From positions 1 to 9,124 of the forward strand of contig PWLT01000286.1 of NCBI GenBank assembly GCA_003558415.1: a stretch of 9,124 bases of DNA, written 5' to 3'. Positions 1-7,351 of this stretch are shown piece by piece; the first letter of the stretch is position 1; each line of letters starts with the position of its first letter. The translations under genes and the position numbers were made by a program. The DNA comes from Hyphomicrobiales bacterium. Its GTDB lineage: Bacteria; Pseudomonadota; Alphaproteobacteria; Rhodobacterales; Rhodobacteraceae. Below the pieces are notes generated by a model. The model saw only the letters and a list, made by a program, of their open reading frames with translations. It had not been told where the DNA came from and ran no database searches.

Positions 1-927
1 AATGTTCTCGGCCAGATCATCCTCGCCCGCCGCATGGGCAAGACCCGCATCATCGCCGAGACGGGCGCCGGCCAGCACGGTGTGGCCACCGCCACGGTCT
101 GCGCCAAGTTCGGCCTGCAATGCGTGGTCTATATGGGCGCCCATGACGTGGAGCGTCAGTCGCCCAACGTTTTCCGCATGAAGCTGCTTGGCGCCGAGGT
201 CGTACCCGTCACCTCGGGGCGCGGCACGCTCAAGGATGCGATGAACGACGCGCTGCGCGACTGGGTGACCAATGTGCGCGACACGTTCTACTGCATCGGT
301 ACCGTCGCCGGCCCCCACCCCTACCCGGCCATGGTGCGCGATTTCCAATCCATCATCGGCAAGGAGACGAAGGCGCAACTGCACGAGGCCGAGGGCCGGC
401 TGCCCGACACCATCGTCGCGGCCATCGGCGGCGGCTCGAACGCGATGGGGTTGTTTCACCCCTTCCTCGACGATGCGTCGGTGCGCATCATCGGGGTTGA
501 GGCCGGCGGCAAGGGCGTGGACGAGACGATGCAGCACTGCGCCTCGCTCACCGGCGGGCGGCCGGGCGTGCTGCACGGCAACCGCACCTATCTGCTTCAG
601 GACGATGACGGCCAGATCCTCGAGGGGCATTCGATCTCGGCGGGGCTCGACTATCCGGGCATCGGCCCCGAACACGCCTGGCTGCACGAAAGCGGGCGGG
701 CCGAATATGTCTCGGTCACCGATTCGGAGGCGCTTGAGGCGTTTCAGCTGTGCTGCGCGCAGGAGGGGATCATCCCCGCGCTCGAGCCCAGCCATGCGCT
801 CGCCCATGTCATCAAGATCGCCCCCGAACTACCGCGCGACCACCTGATCGTGATGAACATGTGCGGGCGCGGCGACAAGGACATCTTCACCGTCGCCCGC
901 GCGCTGGGCGTCGAGATGGACGGCTGA
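1..927 (+). CDS. trpB: Tryptophan synthase beta chain, 5'-truncated by window edge
   Basis: PLP enzyme that condenses indole (from the alpha chain) with L-serine to give L-tryptophan, in the cytosolic alpha2-beta2 complex. The frame is open from base 1; the first residues [14 protein letters not shown] match the stretch just after the catalytic HK..N motif, so about 87-90 N-terminal residues, including the PLP-binding lysine (K87 in E. coli numbering), lie outside the window. What is present: ETGAGQHG with the catalytic Glu (E109), the GGGSNA phosphate-binding loop, GLDYPG with Asp equivalent to D305, ALEPSHA with E350, and the C-terminal [10 protein letters not shown]. The residue before GRGDKD is Cys, where E. 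coli has Ser377 contacting the pyridine nitrogen; I believe this is a natural variant. The C-terminus is full length. trpA does not follow; the next gene is convergent. The identification is secure. Confidence 0.97.
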   Translation, partial: NVLGQIILARRMGKTRIIAETGAGQHGVATATVCAKFGLQCVVYMGAHDVERQSPNVFRMKLLGAEVVPVTSGRGTLKDAMNDALRDWVTNVRDTFYCIGTVAGPHPYPAMVRDFQSIIGKETKAQLHEAEGRLPDTIVAAIGGGSNAMGLFHPFLDDASVRIIGVEAGGKGVDETMQHCASLTGGRPGVLHGNRTYLLQDDDGQILEGHSISAGLDYPGIGPEHAWLHESGRAEYVSVTDSEALEAFQLCCAQEGIIPALEPSHALAHVIKIAPELPRDHLIVMNMCGRGDKDIFTVARALGVEMDG

Positions 928-950
928 GCGGCCGCTTCCCGGTCGCTCAG
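924..950. terminator. Hairpin shared by two convergent stop codons
   Basis: CTGAGCG (924-930) and CGCTCAG (944-950) are a perfect 7-bp inverted repeat. It is extended inward by a G-T wobble and CCG/CGG to an 11-bp stem with a 5-nt CTTCC loop in the plus-strand transcript. The trpB stop (925-927) lies in the left arm and the regulator stop (947-949, minus) in the right arm. No clear T-tract follows on either strand, so this is a weak or factor-assisted bidirectional terminator, or an mRNA 3'-end protecting hairpin. The structure is seen; the function is inferred. Confidence 0.5.
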
Positions 951-2983
951 TTCACCCCGGCCTTGCGAAGCCCCTCAAGAATGGCCGCGAGGTGTTCCTG
1001 CTGCTTGACAAAGAACAGCCGCTGCTCGGCCTGCTTGCGGGAAAATCCGGGTTTGAGCCGCTCGAGATCATGACGCGCGCTGTCGATCTGATCGCGCGCG
1101 CCGATATGGCCCAGCGCCGCGAGGCGGTTCACGAGCGCCGAGTAATGCGCATTGGGCACCTGCGCGGCCTTGCGCGACCACTGGGCCGCCGCCTCGTATT
1201 CCTCGCCGAACAGATGCGCCAGCGCGCGATAGGACATGAACGCCCATCGGAACGGGTCATAGGGGCTCAACGCGATCGCGGTCTCGAAATGACGGATCGA
1301 CTCGTCCAGCCGCCCCTCATAGGCCAGCGAATCCCCCAACCCGCAATGCGCCAGCGCCAGACAGGGGTTGAGATCAAGCGATTGCTCAAGCGCATCAATA
1401 GCCATCTGGTACTCGCGCCGCGCCAGACGCACGCGACCGAGCGCGAAATAAGCGTTGGCGTCCTCCTCGTCACAGGCCACGCCGCGCATGGCGTAATCGA
1501 GCGCCGCGTCGAGCGTCCCGCCCTCAACCGCCCCCTCGAAATAGACCATGTTGAGGACCATCGCATAGGCCAGCCGCGAATAGGGTTCGGAAAACTCCGG
1601 ATCGACCCGGATCGCCTGGCGAAACAGGAGCTGCGCGCGCAGGTTGCTGGCGGGGTTGAAGCGATAGAACTCCGCCGAGCCGAGCTGGTAGAGCTCCCAC
1701 GCGCCCCGATTGCGGCGCGGGCGCGCCGCCGCCTTGCGCTGTTCATTGATCCCCAGCTCATTGGCCACCCGCGCCGCGACCAGGCGCGAGATCTCCTCCT
1801 GCAGATCGAAGACATCGACCAGTTCGCGGTCGAAGCGCTCGGACCAGATGCTGCGCTGATCAAGCGCGTCGCTGAGTTGTGCGTTGACCCGCACCCGGTT
1901 CCCCGCGCGCTGAAGCGTGCCGCTGACGACGTAATCGGCCCCGAGCTTGCGCACCAGATCGACGATGTTGCTGTCCGCGCCGCGAAAGGCGAAGGCCGGA
2001 TTGCGGGCGATCACGTTGAGCCACCGGTTGCGTGAGAGCGCGGTGACGATGTCCTCGGTGACCCCGTCGGCAAGCACGGCGCCGCCGCCGTCGTGATCGA
2101 GATTGGCAAAGGGCAGCACCACGATCGCGGGGCGCACGGTCATCAGGCGCGGCACGTCGGGGCGCTGCGCATCGGCCGGCTCGGCCCAGTCGGCGCTGGC
2201 GGGCGCAAGCCGCCGGAGCCGGAAGCCGCGCCCATGCACGGTGGCGATCACCGCCTGGCGCGCGCCGCTGTCACCCAGTGCCTGACGCGCGGCCTTGACC
2301 TGGCTGCTCAACGCCGCATCCGAAACCGCGCGCCCCTTCCATACGGTGGCGAATATCTCGTCCTTGGTGACCGTGCGGCCCATGTTGCGCGCCAGAAGCG
2401 CGAGCAGATCGAAGGTGCGCGGCTCCAGCGTCACGGGCTTGCCCTCGCGGCGCAGCTCGAAGCGTTCGGTGTCGAGTTCGAAGGGGCCAAAGGCAAGGAT
2501 CGCGCGCGCATTTTCACACATGTCCGGCGTGACACGAAACGCCTCCAGCGGTGGCTCCGTTCCGTCAATGGGTCCATGCGCGACAATGGCCTCGCCGAAC
2601 GCATCGCCCAGAGTGTCGCGAACCGCCTGCGAGATCAGCGTCCCGCCCTGCCCCGCGGCGCTGGCGAGTTGCCCGGCGAGCGGTGCGAGGCGGTGCCCCG
2701 CACCCGAGCGATCACGCGAGACCGGACCGCCATGGATACCCACACCCAGCCCGGTACCCGACGCAGCGGCATGCAGCGTGGCGGCAAGGCGAAGCGCCGC
2801 CTTGGGATCGGCAAGCACGCAGATCGCCTGGCCGGCTTCACTGCCCAGCATCCACCCCCCGGCGCGGCGCGCCTCGCGGGTAAGCAATTCCTCCAGCCGT
2901 GCTTGCGCTGCCTCGGCGTGACCGGGCTGCGCGTCAATTACTGGGTCTCGCACCGCGACGACTGTCGAGAAACCGGTCGTCAT
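947..2983 (-). CDS. Cyclase-like / winged-helix / TolB-like / TPR transcriptional regulator
   Basis: Predicted DNA-binding regulator of 678 aa. Residues ~1-151 resemble the later part of a class III adenylate/guanylate cyclase domain (VGIHGGPV, then ...GGTLISQAVRD...) but lack the metal-binding aspartates and the NVAARLE-type Asn/Arg motif, so it is probably a non-catalytic sensor. Residues ~162-258 are an OmpR/CadC-type winged helix (FGPFELD, LEPRTFDLLALLARN, ending GRGFRLRR). Residues ~285-415 are the TolB-like domain of CadC-type and cyclase-type regulators (IVVLPFANL, DGVTEDIVTALSR, ADYVVSGTLQRAGNRVRVNAQL, DLQEEISRLV). Residues ~428-640 are TPR-like helical repeats. No transmembrane helix is seen, so it should be cytoplasmic. 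I chose ATG 2983 because GGGAGA lies 7 nt upstream; an in-frame TTG at 3019 would add 12 residues. No receiver domain is present. The input signal and targets are unknown. Confidence 0.88.
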   Translation of the reverse strand: MTTGFSTVVAVRDPVIDAQPGHAEAAQARLEELLTREARRAGGWMLGSEAGQAICVLADPKAALRLAATLHAAASGTGLGVGIHGGPVSRDRSGAGHRLAPLAGQLASAAGQGGTLISQAVRDTLGDAFGEAIVAHGPIDGTEPPLEAFRVTPDMCENARAILAFGPFELDTERFELRREGKPVTLEPRTFDLLALLARNMGRTVTKDEIFATVWKGRAVSDAALSSQVKAARQALGDSGARQAVIATVHGRGFRLRRLAPASADWAEPADAQRPDVPRLMTVRPAIVVLPFANLDHDGGGAVLADGVTEDIVTALSRNRWLNVIARNPAFAFRGADSNIVDLVRKLGADYVVSGTLQRAGNRVRVNAQLSDALDQRSIWSERFDRELVDVFDLQEEISRLVAARVANELGINEQRKAAARPRRNRGAWELYQLGSAEFYRFNPASNLRAQLLFRQAIRVDPEFSEPYSRLAYAMVLNMVYFEGAVEGGTLDAALDYAMRGVACDEEDANAYFALGRVRLARREYQMAIDALEQSLDLNPCLALAHCGLGDSLAYEGRLDESIRHFETAIALSPYDPFRWAFMSYRALAHLFGEEYEAAAQWSRKAAQVPNAHYSALVNRLAALGHIGARDQIDSARHDLERLKPGFSRKQAEQRLFFVKQQEHLAAILEGLRKAGVN

Positions 2984-2996
2984 CCCCTGTTCTCCC
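2984..2996 (-). promoter_or_regulatory. RBS deciding the regulator start
   Basis: On the minus strand GGGAGA (2991-2996) stands 7 nt before ATG 2983. The upstream in-frame TTG at 3019 has no comparable purine-rich site, so 2983 is preferred. Confidence 0.6.
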
Positions 2997-3052
2997 GGCC
3001 GAGGCGCGACATCCCCCAAAGCATGGGCAACCGCCCCTGCCGCGCGGGCGCC

Positions 3053-3154
3053 GTGTCACATCCCTACTCTTCAACGCGCTGCGGCCAGCCGCACCGCGTC
3101 ATGCCAGGAGAGAATAATACACGGGAAATGCAGATTTCACCATGGCGGTGACAC
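3053..3154 (-). promoter_or_regulatory. Probable promoter/operator region of the regulator gene
   Basis: The 236-bp spacer between the methyltransferase stop and the regulator start holds the only AT-rich patch for several kilobases (about 3111-3140). A TATTAT hexamer on the minus strand (about 3115-3120) could be a -10 box, but no good -35 partner stands 16-18 bp upstream. The patch is flanked by an inverted repeat, GTGTCAC (3053-3059) and GTGACAC (3148-3154). The repeat and composition are seen; promoter and operator roles are inferred and weak. Confidence 0.3.
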
Positions 3155-3171
3155 AGCCCGGCATCAGGAGT

Positions 3172-3195
3172 GCGGCGCCCGTCACCGGGCGCCGC
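3172..3195 (-). terminator. Perfect 10-bp GC hairpin after the methyltransferase gene
   Basis: GCGGCGCCCG (3172-3181), loop TCAC, and CGGGCGCCGC (3186-3195) form a perfect 10-bp stem. On the minus strand it begins 24 nt after the methyltransferase stop. No T-tract follows, so it is either a weak or Rho-assisted terminator or a 3'-end stabiliser. Its placement supports separate transcription of the methyltransferase and the regulator. Confidence 0.5.
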
Positions 3196-3219
3196 GCCAG
3201 GGCCTCGCGAACCGAGCGA

Positions 3220-4116
3220 TCAGTGGCCCGGATTCCGCCCCCCGATCACCCAGGAGGAACTGTCCATCACGATCCCGTCGGCATCGCGCTTTTGTTGATT
3301 GATCGCGTCCGCGAGCGCAGCCTCGATCTCCGGGCGCTTCTGCTCGGCAAGCTCTCCGGCTTCGCGGAACACCTCGCCCGCCGGCCCGATGGCAAGCTGG
3401 AAGGCGACGGCATCGGCGACATCGTCGCCCACCCTCACGGCGGCATCGACGCGCTCGAAGGTGATGTCCTCGTATCCGGCGATCTCCATCATCTTTCGCA
3501 CCGTCGCCTCGTCGGACATCGAGAACGGCCCCGGCCCGCAGGTGCGCGCATCCTCGCCCGGCGGCGGCAGGTATTGCAGGACGATATTCTTGGCCATGGA
3601 CAGCCAGGGGTTGTCGGCTGAATCGCGCCACACGATATGGACCATCCGCCCGCCGGGCCGGAGCGACTTGCGCATGTTGCGCAGCCCCGCAACGGGGTTG
3701 GCAAAGAACATGGTCCCGAAGCGGGCGAAGACGAAATCGAACTCGCCCTCGGGCAGCGCAACCTCGGCGTCGCCACGCATGAAATCAAGGTTCGTCACCC
3801 CGGCTTCGGCGGCTTCCTGGCGCGCGATCTCGAGGAAGGCGTCACAGCAGTCGACACCGATGACCTCGCCCTCTGGGCCAACGATCCCGGCGAGCTTCTG
3901 GGCCGTGTCGCCCCAGCCGCAACCCACGTCGAGCACCCGATCCCCCGGCTTGACCGGCAGGCGTGGGAAGACCGCCTCGCTGTGATAGGTCAGCCCGCCG
4001 GCCAGCACATGCCGGAAACGGTTGAATTTCGGACCCAGCACCTCGTTCCAGAACTGGACGAATTCCGTGTCGGCCTCCTGGTTCGGTGCGGCGGCCACGT
4101 CATTGGGCACATTCAT
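3220..4116 (-). CDS. Class I SAM-dependent methyltransferase
   Basis: Cytosolic enzyme predicted to transfer a methyl group from SAM to an unidentified small-molecule acceptor, giving SAH. It has 298 aa with a Rossmann-type core: motif I VLDVGCGWG (61-69), the acidic strand-2 end VIGVDCC (85-91), RGDAE (114-118, adenine contact), FDFVFARFGTMFF (126-138, strand 4) and LRPGGRM (152-158). This resembles the UbiE/COQ5-like methyltransf_11/25 group. The ~140-residue C-terminal part is variable and gives no acceptor clue. There is no signal peptide or membrane segment. ATG 4116 is supported by GAGAGGAG about 8 nt upstream. It diverges from the DsrE-family gene across a 274-bp spacer with phased palindromic boxes, and stands alone on its strand ahead of the regulator. 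Fold and cofactor are confident; the substrate is unknown, and a ubiquinone or menaquinone role should not be assumed. Confidence 0.9.
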   Translation of the reverse strand: MNVPNDVAAAPNQEADTEFVQFWNEVLGPKFNRFRHVLAGGLTYHSEAVFPRLPVKPGDRVLDVGCGWGDTAQKLAGIVGPEGEVIGVDCCDAFLEIARQEAAEAGVTNLDFMRGDAEVALPEGEFDFVFARFGTMFFANPVAGLRNMRKSLRPGGRMVHIVWRDSADNPWLSMAKNIVLQYLPPPGEDARTCGPGPFSMSDEATVRKMMEIAGYEDITFERVDAAVRVGDDVADAVAFQLAIGPAGEVFREAGELAEQKRPEIEAALADAINQQKRDADGIVMDSSSWVIGGRNPGH

Positions 4117-4195
4117 CCTGGCGACTCCTCTCCCATTGTCGGATCATCCCGCACCCTAGCGCCCGCGCGGCAGCGGCGCTTGCGCGATGGCTGTG

Positions 4196-4219
4196 GAAAT
4201 CCTGAGGATTTCCTGAGGA
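4196..4219. promoter_or_regulatory. Candidate operator: two phased TCCTGAGGA boxes
   Basis: TCCTGAGGA occurs at 4200-4208 and 4211-4219, an 11-bp period, so the copies fall on one face of the helix. Each copy is a TCCT-n-AGGA palindrome. The first is embedded in a perfect 7-3-7 palindrome, GAAATCC-TGA-GGATTTC (4196-4212). The site is 80-103 bp upstream of the methyltransferase start and about 170 bp upstream of the DsrE-family start, within their divergent spacer. This is typical operator geometry; the binding protein is unknown, though the nearby regulator is one candidate. Confidence 0.45.
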
Positions 4220-4377
4220 CGCGCCTCGTCGGGACCGGAAAGCGGCGCGAATACGCGAAACCTCCAGGCCTTCACCAAGAATCCGCGCGCGCGCCACGAT
4301 AGGCTCGCTGCGGCATCCCAAGAGCCCGGCCGCGCCCGCGTCCGAGGCCGGGCGCCCATGGACGTCACAGTTGGAAA

Positions 4378-4384
4378 GGGAGGA
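4378..4384 (+). promoter_or_regulatory. RBS pointing to a TTG start for the DsrE-family gene
   Basis: GGGAGGA lies 6 nt before an in-frame TTG at 4391. The upstream in-frame ATG at 4358 has no such site and would place this motif inside the coding region. Confidence 0.65.
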
Positions 4385-4390
4385 CCAGCC

Positions 4391-4756
4391 TTGGCTCAGA
4401 CCGAAGAACTCGTCGTCATGATGACGCATGGCCCCGAGGATGAGCGCGCCTCGGTGGGATTCACCATCGCGAACGGCGCAATCACCGCAGGGATGAAGGT
4501 GTCGATCTTCCTCACCTGCGGCGCCGTCGATATCGTGCGCCGGCGCGCCGCCGACATGACCCATATGCAGCCACTCGAGCCGCTCGCCGCGCTGGTTGCG
4601 GATTTCCTCGCCCGTGGCGGCACGTTGTGGGCCTGCACACCCTGCGTCAAGGCGCGCGGCTATGAGGAGGGCGATCTGATCGAGGGGGTCACCATCACCG
4701 GCGCCAGCGCGATGCATGAGCGCATCATGGCTGGTGCTGCGACGCTGAGCTTCTGA
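4391..4756 (+). CDS. DsrE-family small protein
   Basis: Small cytosolic alpha/beta protein of 121 aa, resembling the DsrE/DsrF-like (YchN-type) fold. Family members relay sulfur on a cysteine or act in redox and tellurium/sulfur chemistry; many have no known role. The N-terminal strand ELVVMMTHGPEDERAS, the segment VSIFLTCGAVDIV (38-50) and the block ACTPCVKARGY (81-91) fit the family; C82 and C85 form a CxxC that could be redox-active, with C43 as a third cysteine. TTG 4391 is chosen because of the strong GGGAGGA site; an ATG at 4358 would give 132 aa with an extension not typical of the family. It is monocistronic, diverges from the methyltransferase, and ends 8 bp before a GC hairpin. The fold is fairly sure; the function is unknown. 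Confidence 0.8.
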   Translation: MAQTEELVVMMTHGPEDERASVGFTIANGAITAGMKVSIFLTCGAVDIVRRRAADMTHMQPLEPLAALVADFLARGGTLWACTPCVKARGYEEGDLIEGVTITGASAMHERIMAGAATLSF

Positions 4757-4800
4757 AACGAAAACGCGGGCCCCGACCTTGCGGCGGGGCCCGCGAAAAT
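4757..4800. terminator. Strong bidirectional terminator between convergent genes
   Basis: CGCGGGCCCCG (4765-4775) and CGGGGCCCGCG (4785-4795) are a perfect 11-bp inverted repeat with a 9-nt loop. On the minus strand the stem is followed by TTTTCGTTTC, a good intrinsic terminator for the metK-ahcY-adenosine kinase operon. On the plus strand it starts 8 nt after the DsrE-family stop but is followed by AAAATT rather than a T run, so it is weaker in that direction. A second small stem, CGCGCC-GCGCG-GGCGCG (4810-4826), lies between it and the kinase stop. Confidence 0.85.
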
Positions 4801-4841
4801 TCCCATCATCGCGCCGCGCGGGCGCGACGGGCGCGCATGGG

Positions 4842-5825
4842 TCATCCCGCGCGGGGCAATGCGCGCGCGGCCTCGCCGTCACGGGCGCCGTAATGGGTCA
4901 GCACCGTGGCCGCCAGCGCCGCGCCATCGCGCGCGGCCTCCGCGATGGGCTTGCCGCGCACCAGCCCGGCCAGGAAGCCGCTGGCATAGGCGTCGCCCGC
5001 CCCGGTCGTGTCGAGCACGCGTGAGACCGGCTCCGCCGCGATCCGGTGGCGCCCGCCGCCATTCGCCACGCGCGAGCCCTTCTCGCTCTCGGTGACCGCG
5101 ACCGTATCGACCTGCGAGAGCGCCCAGTCGAGCGCCGCCTCGGGGTCGTCATTGCCCGACAGCGCGCCGACCTCGTGGTGGTTGCCGATCAACACGTCGC
5201 AATGCGCGGTGATGAAGCCCAGCATCGCATCGCGATTGCGCTCCACGCAGCCGGCATCCGAGGGTGTGAGCGCAACGCGCGCCCCGGCGGCCTTGGCCTT
5301 GCGCGCCGCCGCCGCGATCACCGCGTCGCCCTCGGGCGCGTCCCACAGATACCCCTCGACGAGGAGCATCGCGAAACGCTCGGGCATGGCGGCATCGATA
5401 TCGGCGGTGGCCAGCCCCTGCGCCGCACCCAGAAAGGTGCTCATGGTGCGCTCGCCATCGGGGGTGACCAGCACCACGCAGCGCCCGGTGCCCGGGCCGC
5501 CCGTGCCCGCAGGCACGGGACAGGCAATGCCCAGATCGGTCATCTCCTTGCGGAAATGCGCGCCCAGATCATCATCGGCGACCTTGCCCAGATAACAGCC
5601 CGGCAACCCCACATCGGCCAGATGGGCGATGGAATTGGCCACCGAGCCGCCGGATTGCTGCACGCCGGGGCCGACCTCGCCGTAAAGCGCCTCGGCGGCG
5701 GCGCTGTCCACCAGCGCCATGCCGCCCTTCTCCAGGGAGTGGCGCGCCAGCGCCGCCTCGGGGACGCTGGCGACGACATCGACAAGCGCATTGCCGATGC
5801 CGACGATCATCTGATCATTGCTCAT
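4842..5825 (-). CDS. Adenosine kinase-like PfkB-family sugar kinase
   Basis: Predicted cytosolic kinase phosphorylating adenosine to AMP with ATP. It has 327 aa, a normal family length. Ribokinase/PfkB features: N-terminal strand VGIGNALVDVV, the substrate-loop GGSVANS (59-65), the NxxE magnesium motif in GNHHEVG (N215, E218), and the C-terminal signature DTTGAGDAYASGF (272-284) with the GAGD anion hole and catalytic base D278. ATG 5825 is set by AAAGGAGG 4 nt upstream, 25 nt after the ahcY stop, so it is very likely translated from the same transcript. Removing adenosine drives the reversible AhcY reaction toward hydrolysis, so the location supports adenosine as substrate. Sequence alone cannot exclude another nucleoside or sugar, because PfkB members are hard to tell apart. 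Confidence 0.88.
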   Translation of the reverse strand: MSNDQMIVGIGNALVDVVASVPEAALARHSLEKGGMALVDSAAAEALYGEVGPGVQQSGGSVANSIAHLADVGLPGCYLGKVADDDLGAHFRKEMTDLGIACPVPAGTGGPGTGRCVVLVTPDGERTMSTFLGAAQGLATADIDAAMPERFAMLLVEGYLWDAPEGDAVIAAAARKAKAAGARVALTPSDAGCVERNRDAMLGFITAHCDVLIGNHHEVGALSGNDDPEAALDWALSQVDTVAVTESEKGSRVANGGGRHRIAAEPVSRVLDTTGAGDAYASGFLAGLVRGKPIAEAARDGAALAATVLTHYGARDGEAARALPRAG

Positions 5826-5850
5826 CTTGCCTCCTTTCGGGTCGCGCCCC

Positions 5851-7263
5851 TCAATAGCGGTAATGCTCGGGCTTGTAGGGCCCTTCGGGGGTGACACCGA
5901 TATATTCGGCCTGATCGGGGCTCAGCTCGGTCAGCCTGACGCCGATCTTCTCCAGATGCAGCCGCGCGACCTTCTCGTCGAGATGCTTGGGCAGCACATA
6001 GACCTCGTTGCCGTACTGATCGCCCTTGGTGAACAGCTCGATCTGGGCGAGCACCTGGTTGGTGAAGGATGCCGACATCACGAAGCTCGGATGCCCGGTC
6101 GCATTGCCCAGGTTGAGCAGACGGCCCTCGGAGAGCAGGATGATGCGATTGCCCGAGGGCATCTCGATCATGTCCACCTGCTCCTTGATGTTGGTCCATT
6201 TGTGGTTCTTGAGCGCCGCCACCTGAATCTCGTTGTCGAAATGGCCGATATTGCCGACGATCGCCATGTCCTTCATCTCGCGCATGTGCTCGGCGCGGAT
6301 GACGTCCTTGTTGCCGGTCGTGGTGATGAAGATGTCGCCGGTCTTGACCACATCCTCGAGCTGGACGACCTCAAAGCCGTCCATCGCCGCCTGCAGCGCG
6401 CAGATCGGGTCGATCTCGGTGACCTTCACGCGCGCACCCGCACCGCGCAGCGACGCGGCCGAGCCCTTGCCGACATCGCCATAGCCGCACACCACGGCGG
6501 TCTTGCCGGCCATCATGGTGTCGGTGGCGCGGCGGATCCCGTCGACGAGGCTTTCCTTGCAGCCATACTTGTTGTCGAACTTGGACTTGGTGACCGAGTC
6601 GTTGACGTTGATCGCCGGGAAGGGCAGATGCCCCTTCTCCATCATCTGATAGAGACGGTGCACGCCGGTCGTGGTCTCCTCGGTCACGCCCTGAAGAGCA
6701 TGGCGCTGCTTGACGAACCAGCCCGGTGTTTCCTTCATGCGCTTGCGGATCTGCGCAAACAGCGCCTCTTCCTCTTCGCTCTCGGGTTTGGCGATCAGCT
6801 CTTCCTCGCCCTCCTCGACGCGCGCCCCGATCAGGACATATAGCGTGGCATCGCCGCCATCGTCGAGAATCATGTTCGCGCCGCCCTCGAACTGGAAGAT
6901 GCGGTCGCAATAGTCCCAGTACTCCACGAGGCTCTCGCCCTTGACGGCAAAGACCGGCACACCGGTCTCGGCGATCGCGGCGGCGGCGTGGTCCTGGGTG
7001 GAGAAGATGTTGCACGACGCCCAGCGCACATCCGCGCCCAGCGCCACCAGCGTCTCGATGAGCACGCCGGTCTGGATGGTCATGTGCAGTGAGCCCGCGA
7101 TGCGCGCGCCCTTGAGCGGCTTGGTGCTGCCGAATTCCTCGCGCAGCGCCATCAGGCCGGGCATTTCCGTCTGCGCGATCTCAAGCTCCTTGCGCCCGTA
7201 GGCGGCAAGCGAAATGTCCTTGATGGCACTGTCGGCCGGGTTGAATTTCTCGGGTTTGTTCAT
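5851..7263 (-). CDS. ahcY: S-adenosylhomocysteine hydrolase
   Basis: NAD-dependent cytosolic enzyme that reversibly splits S-adenosyl-L-homocysteine into adenosine and homocysteine, relieving product inhibition of methyltransferases. It has 470 aa, ending in the family's KPEHYRY. Signature 1 [14 protein letters not shown] is at 83-96 and signature 2, [17 protein letters not shown] with the NAD-binding glycines, at 253-269. TKSKFDN (225-231) carries active-site Lys and Asp residues. The acidic stretch at ~145-180 is the extra segment seen in many bacterial forms compared with the ~432-residue animal enzyme. ATG 7263 is preferred: AAGGA lies 7 nt upstream, whereas the in-frame ATG at 7278 and GTG at 7317 lack one and add residues not normal for the family. 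It lies between metK (88-bp spacer with two hairpins) and the adenosine kinase (25-bp spacer). Identification is secure. Confidence 0.97.
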   Translation of the reverse strand: MNKPEKFNPADSAIKDISLAAYGRKELEIAQTEMPGLMALREEFGSTKPLKGARIAGSLHMTIQTGVLIETLVALGADVRWASCNIFSTQDHAAAAIAETGVPVFAVKGESLVEYWDYCDRIFQFEGGANMILDDGGDATLYVLIGARVEEGEEELIAKPESEEEEALFAQIRKRMKETPGWFVKQRHALQGVTEETTTGVHRLYQMMEKGHLPFPAINVNDSVTKSKFDNKYGCKESLVDGIRRATDTMMAGKTAVVCGYGDVGKGSAASLRGAGARVKVTEIDPICALQAAMDGFEVVQLEDVVKTGDIFITTTGNKDVIRAEHMREMKDMAIVGNIGHFDNEIQVAALKNHKWTNIKEQVDMIEMPSGNRIILLSEGRLLNLGNATGHPSFVMSASFTNQVLAQIELFTKGDQYGNEVYVLPKHLDEKVARLHLEKIGVRLTELSPDQAEYIGVTPEGPYKPEHYRY

Positions 7264-7284
7264 GTCATTTTCCTTCATGCTGTA

Positions 7285-7340
7285 CGGGCCGCCCGCAGGC
7301 GACCCGGATATGGTCACACGGGGCCGCGCGCAAGCGCGGC
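7285..7340 (-). promoter_or_regulatory. Two hairpins in the metK-ahcY spacer
   Basis: In the minus-strand RNA the first stem is GCCGCGC-TTGC-GCGCGGC (7323-7340, 7 bp), 11 nt after the metK stop. The second is CGGGTCGCC-TGCG-GGCGGCCCG (7285-7306, 9 bp including one U-G pair), ending 21 nt before the ahcY ATG and 9 nt before its Shine-Dalgarno. Neither is followed by a U-tract. I compared the spacer by eye with remembered SAH and SAM/SAH riboswitch sequences and saw no convincing match. They may be processing or stabilising hairpins that set separate metK and ahcY levels. Confidence 0.45.
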
Positions 7341-7351
7341 ATGTGTCTTCG

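Noticed and set aside
3099..3143. 14-codon minus-strand mini-ORF (MVKSAFPVYYSLLA) upstream of the regulator, considered as a leader peptide
   Set aside because: No Shine-Dalgarno, no run of regulatory codons, and no attenuator stem placed to respond to it.
992..3151. Long plus-strand frames opposite the regulator (992-2035 and 2093-3151)
   Set aside because: Arg-rich shadow translations without motifs; the minus-strand regulator spans the region with coherent domains.
4158..4180. AGCGCC/GGCGCT 6-bp inverted repeat in the methyltransferase leader
   Set aside because: Short GC inverted repeats with an 11-nt loop are expected by chance in DNA of this composition.
4100..4882. 260-codon minus-strand frame across the DsrE-family gene and the terminator
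   Set aside because: It crosses the divergent spacer and the terminator hairpin and has no recognisable protein content.
5818..6843. 341-codon plus-strand frame opposite ahcY
   Set aside because: Composition (His/Leu/Asp-rich) is typical of antisense frames in high-GC genes; AhcY on the minus strand is complete.
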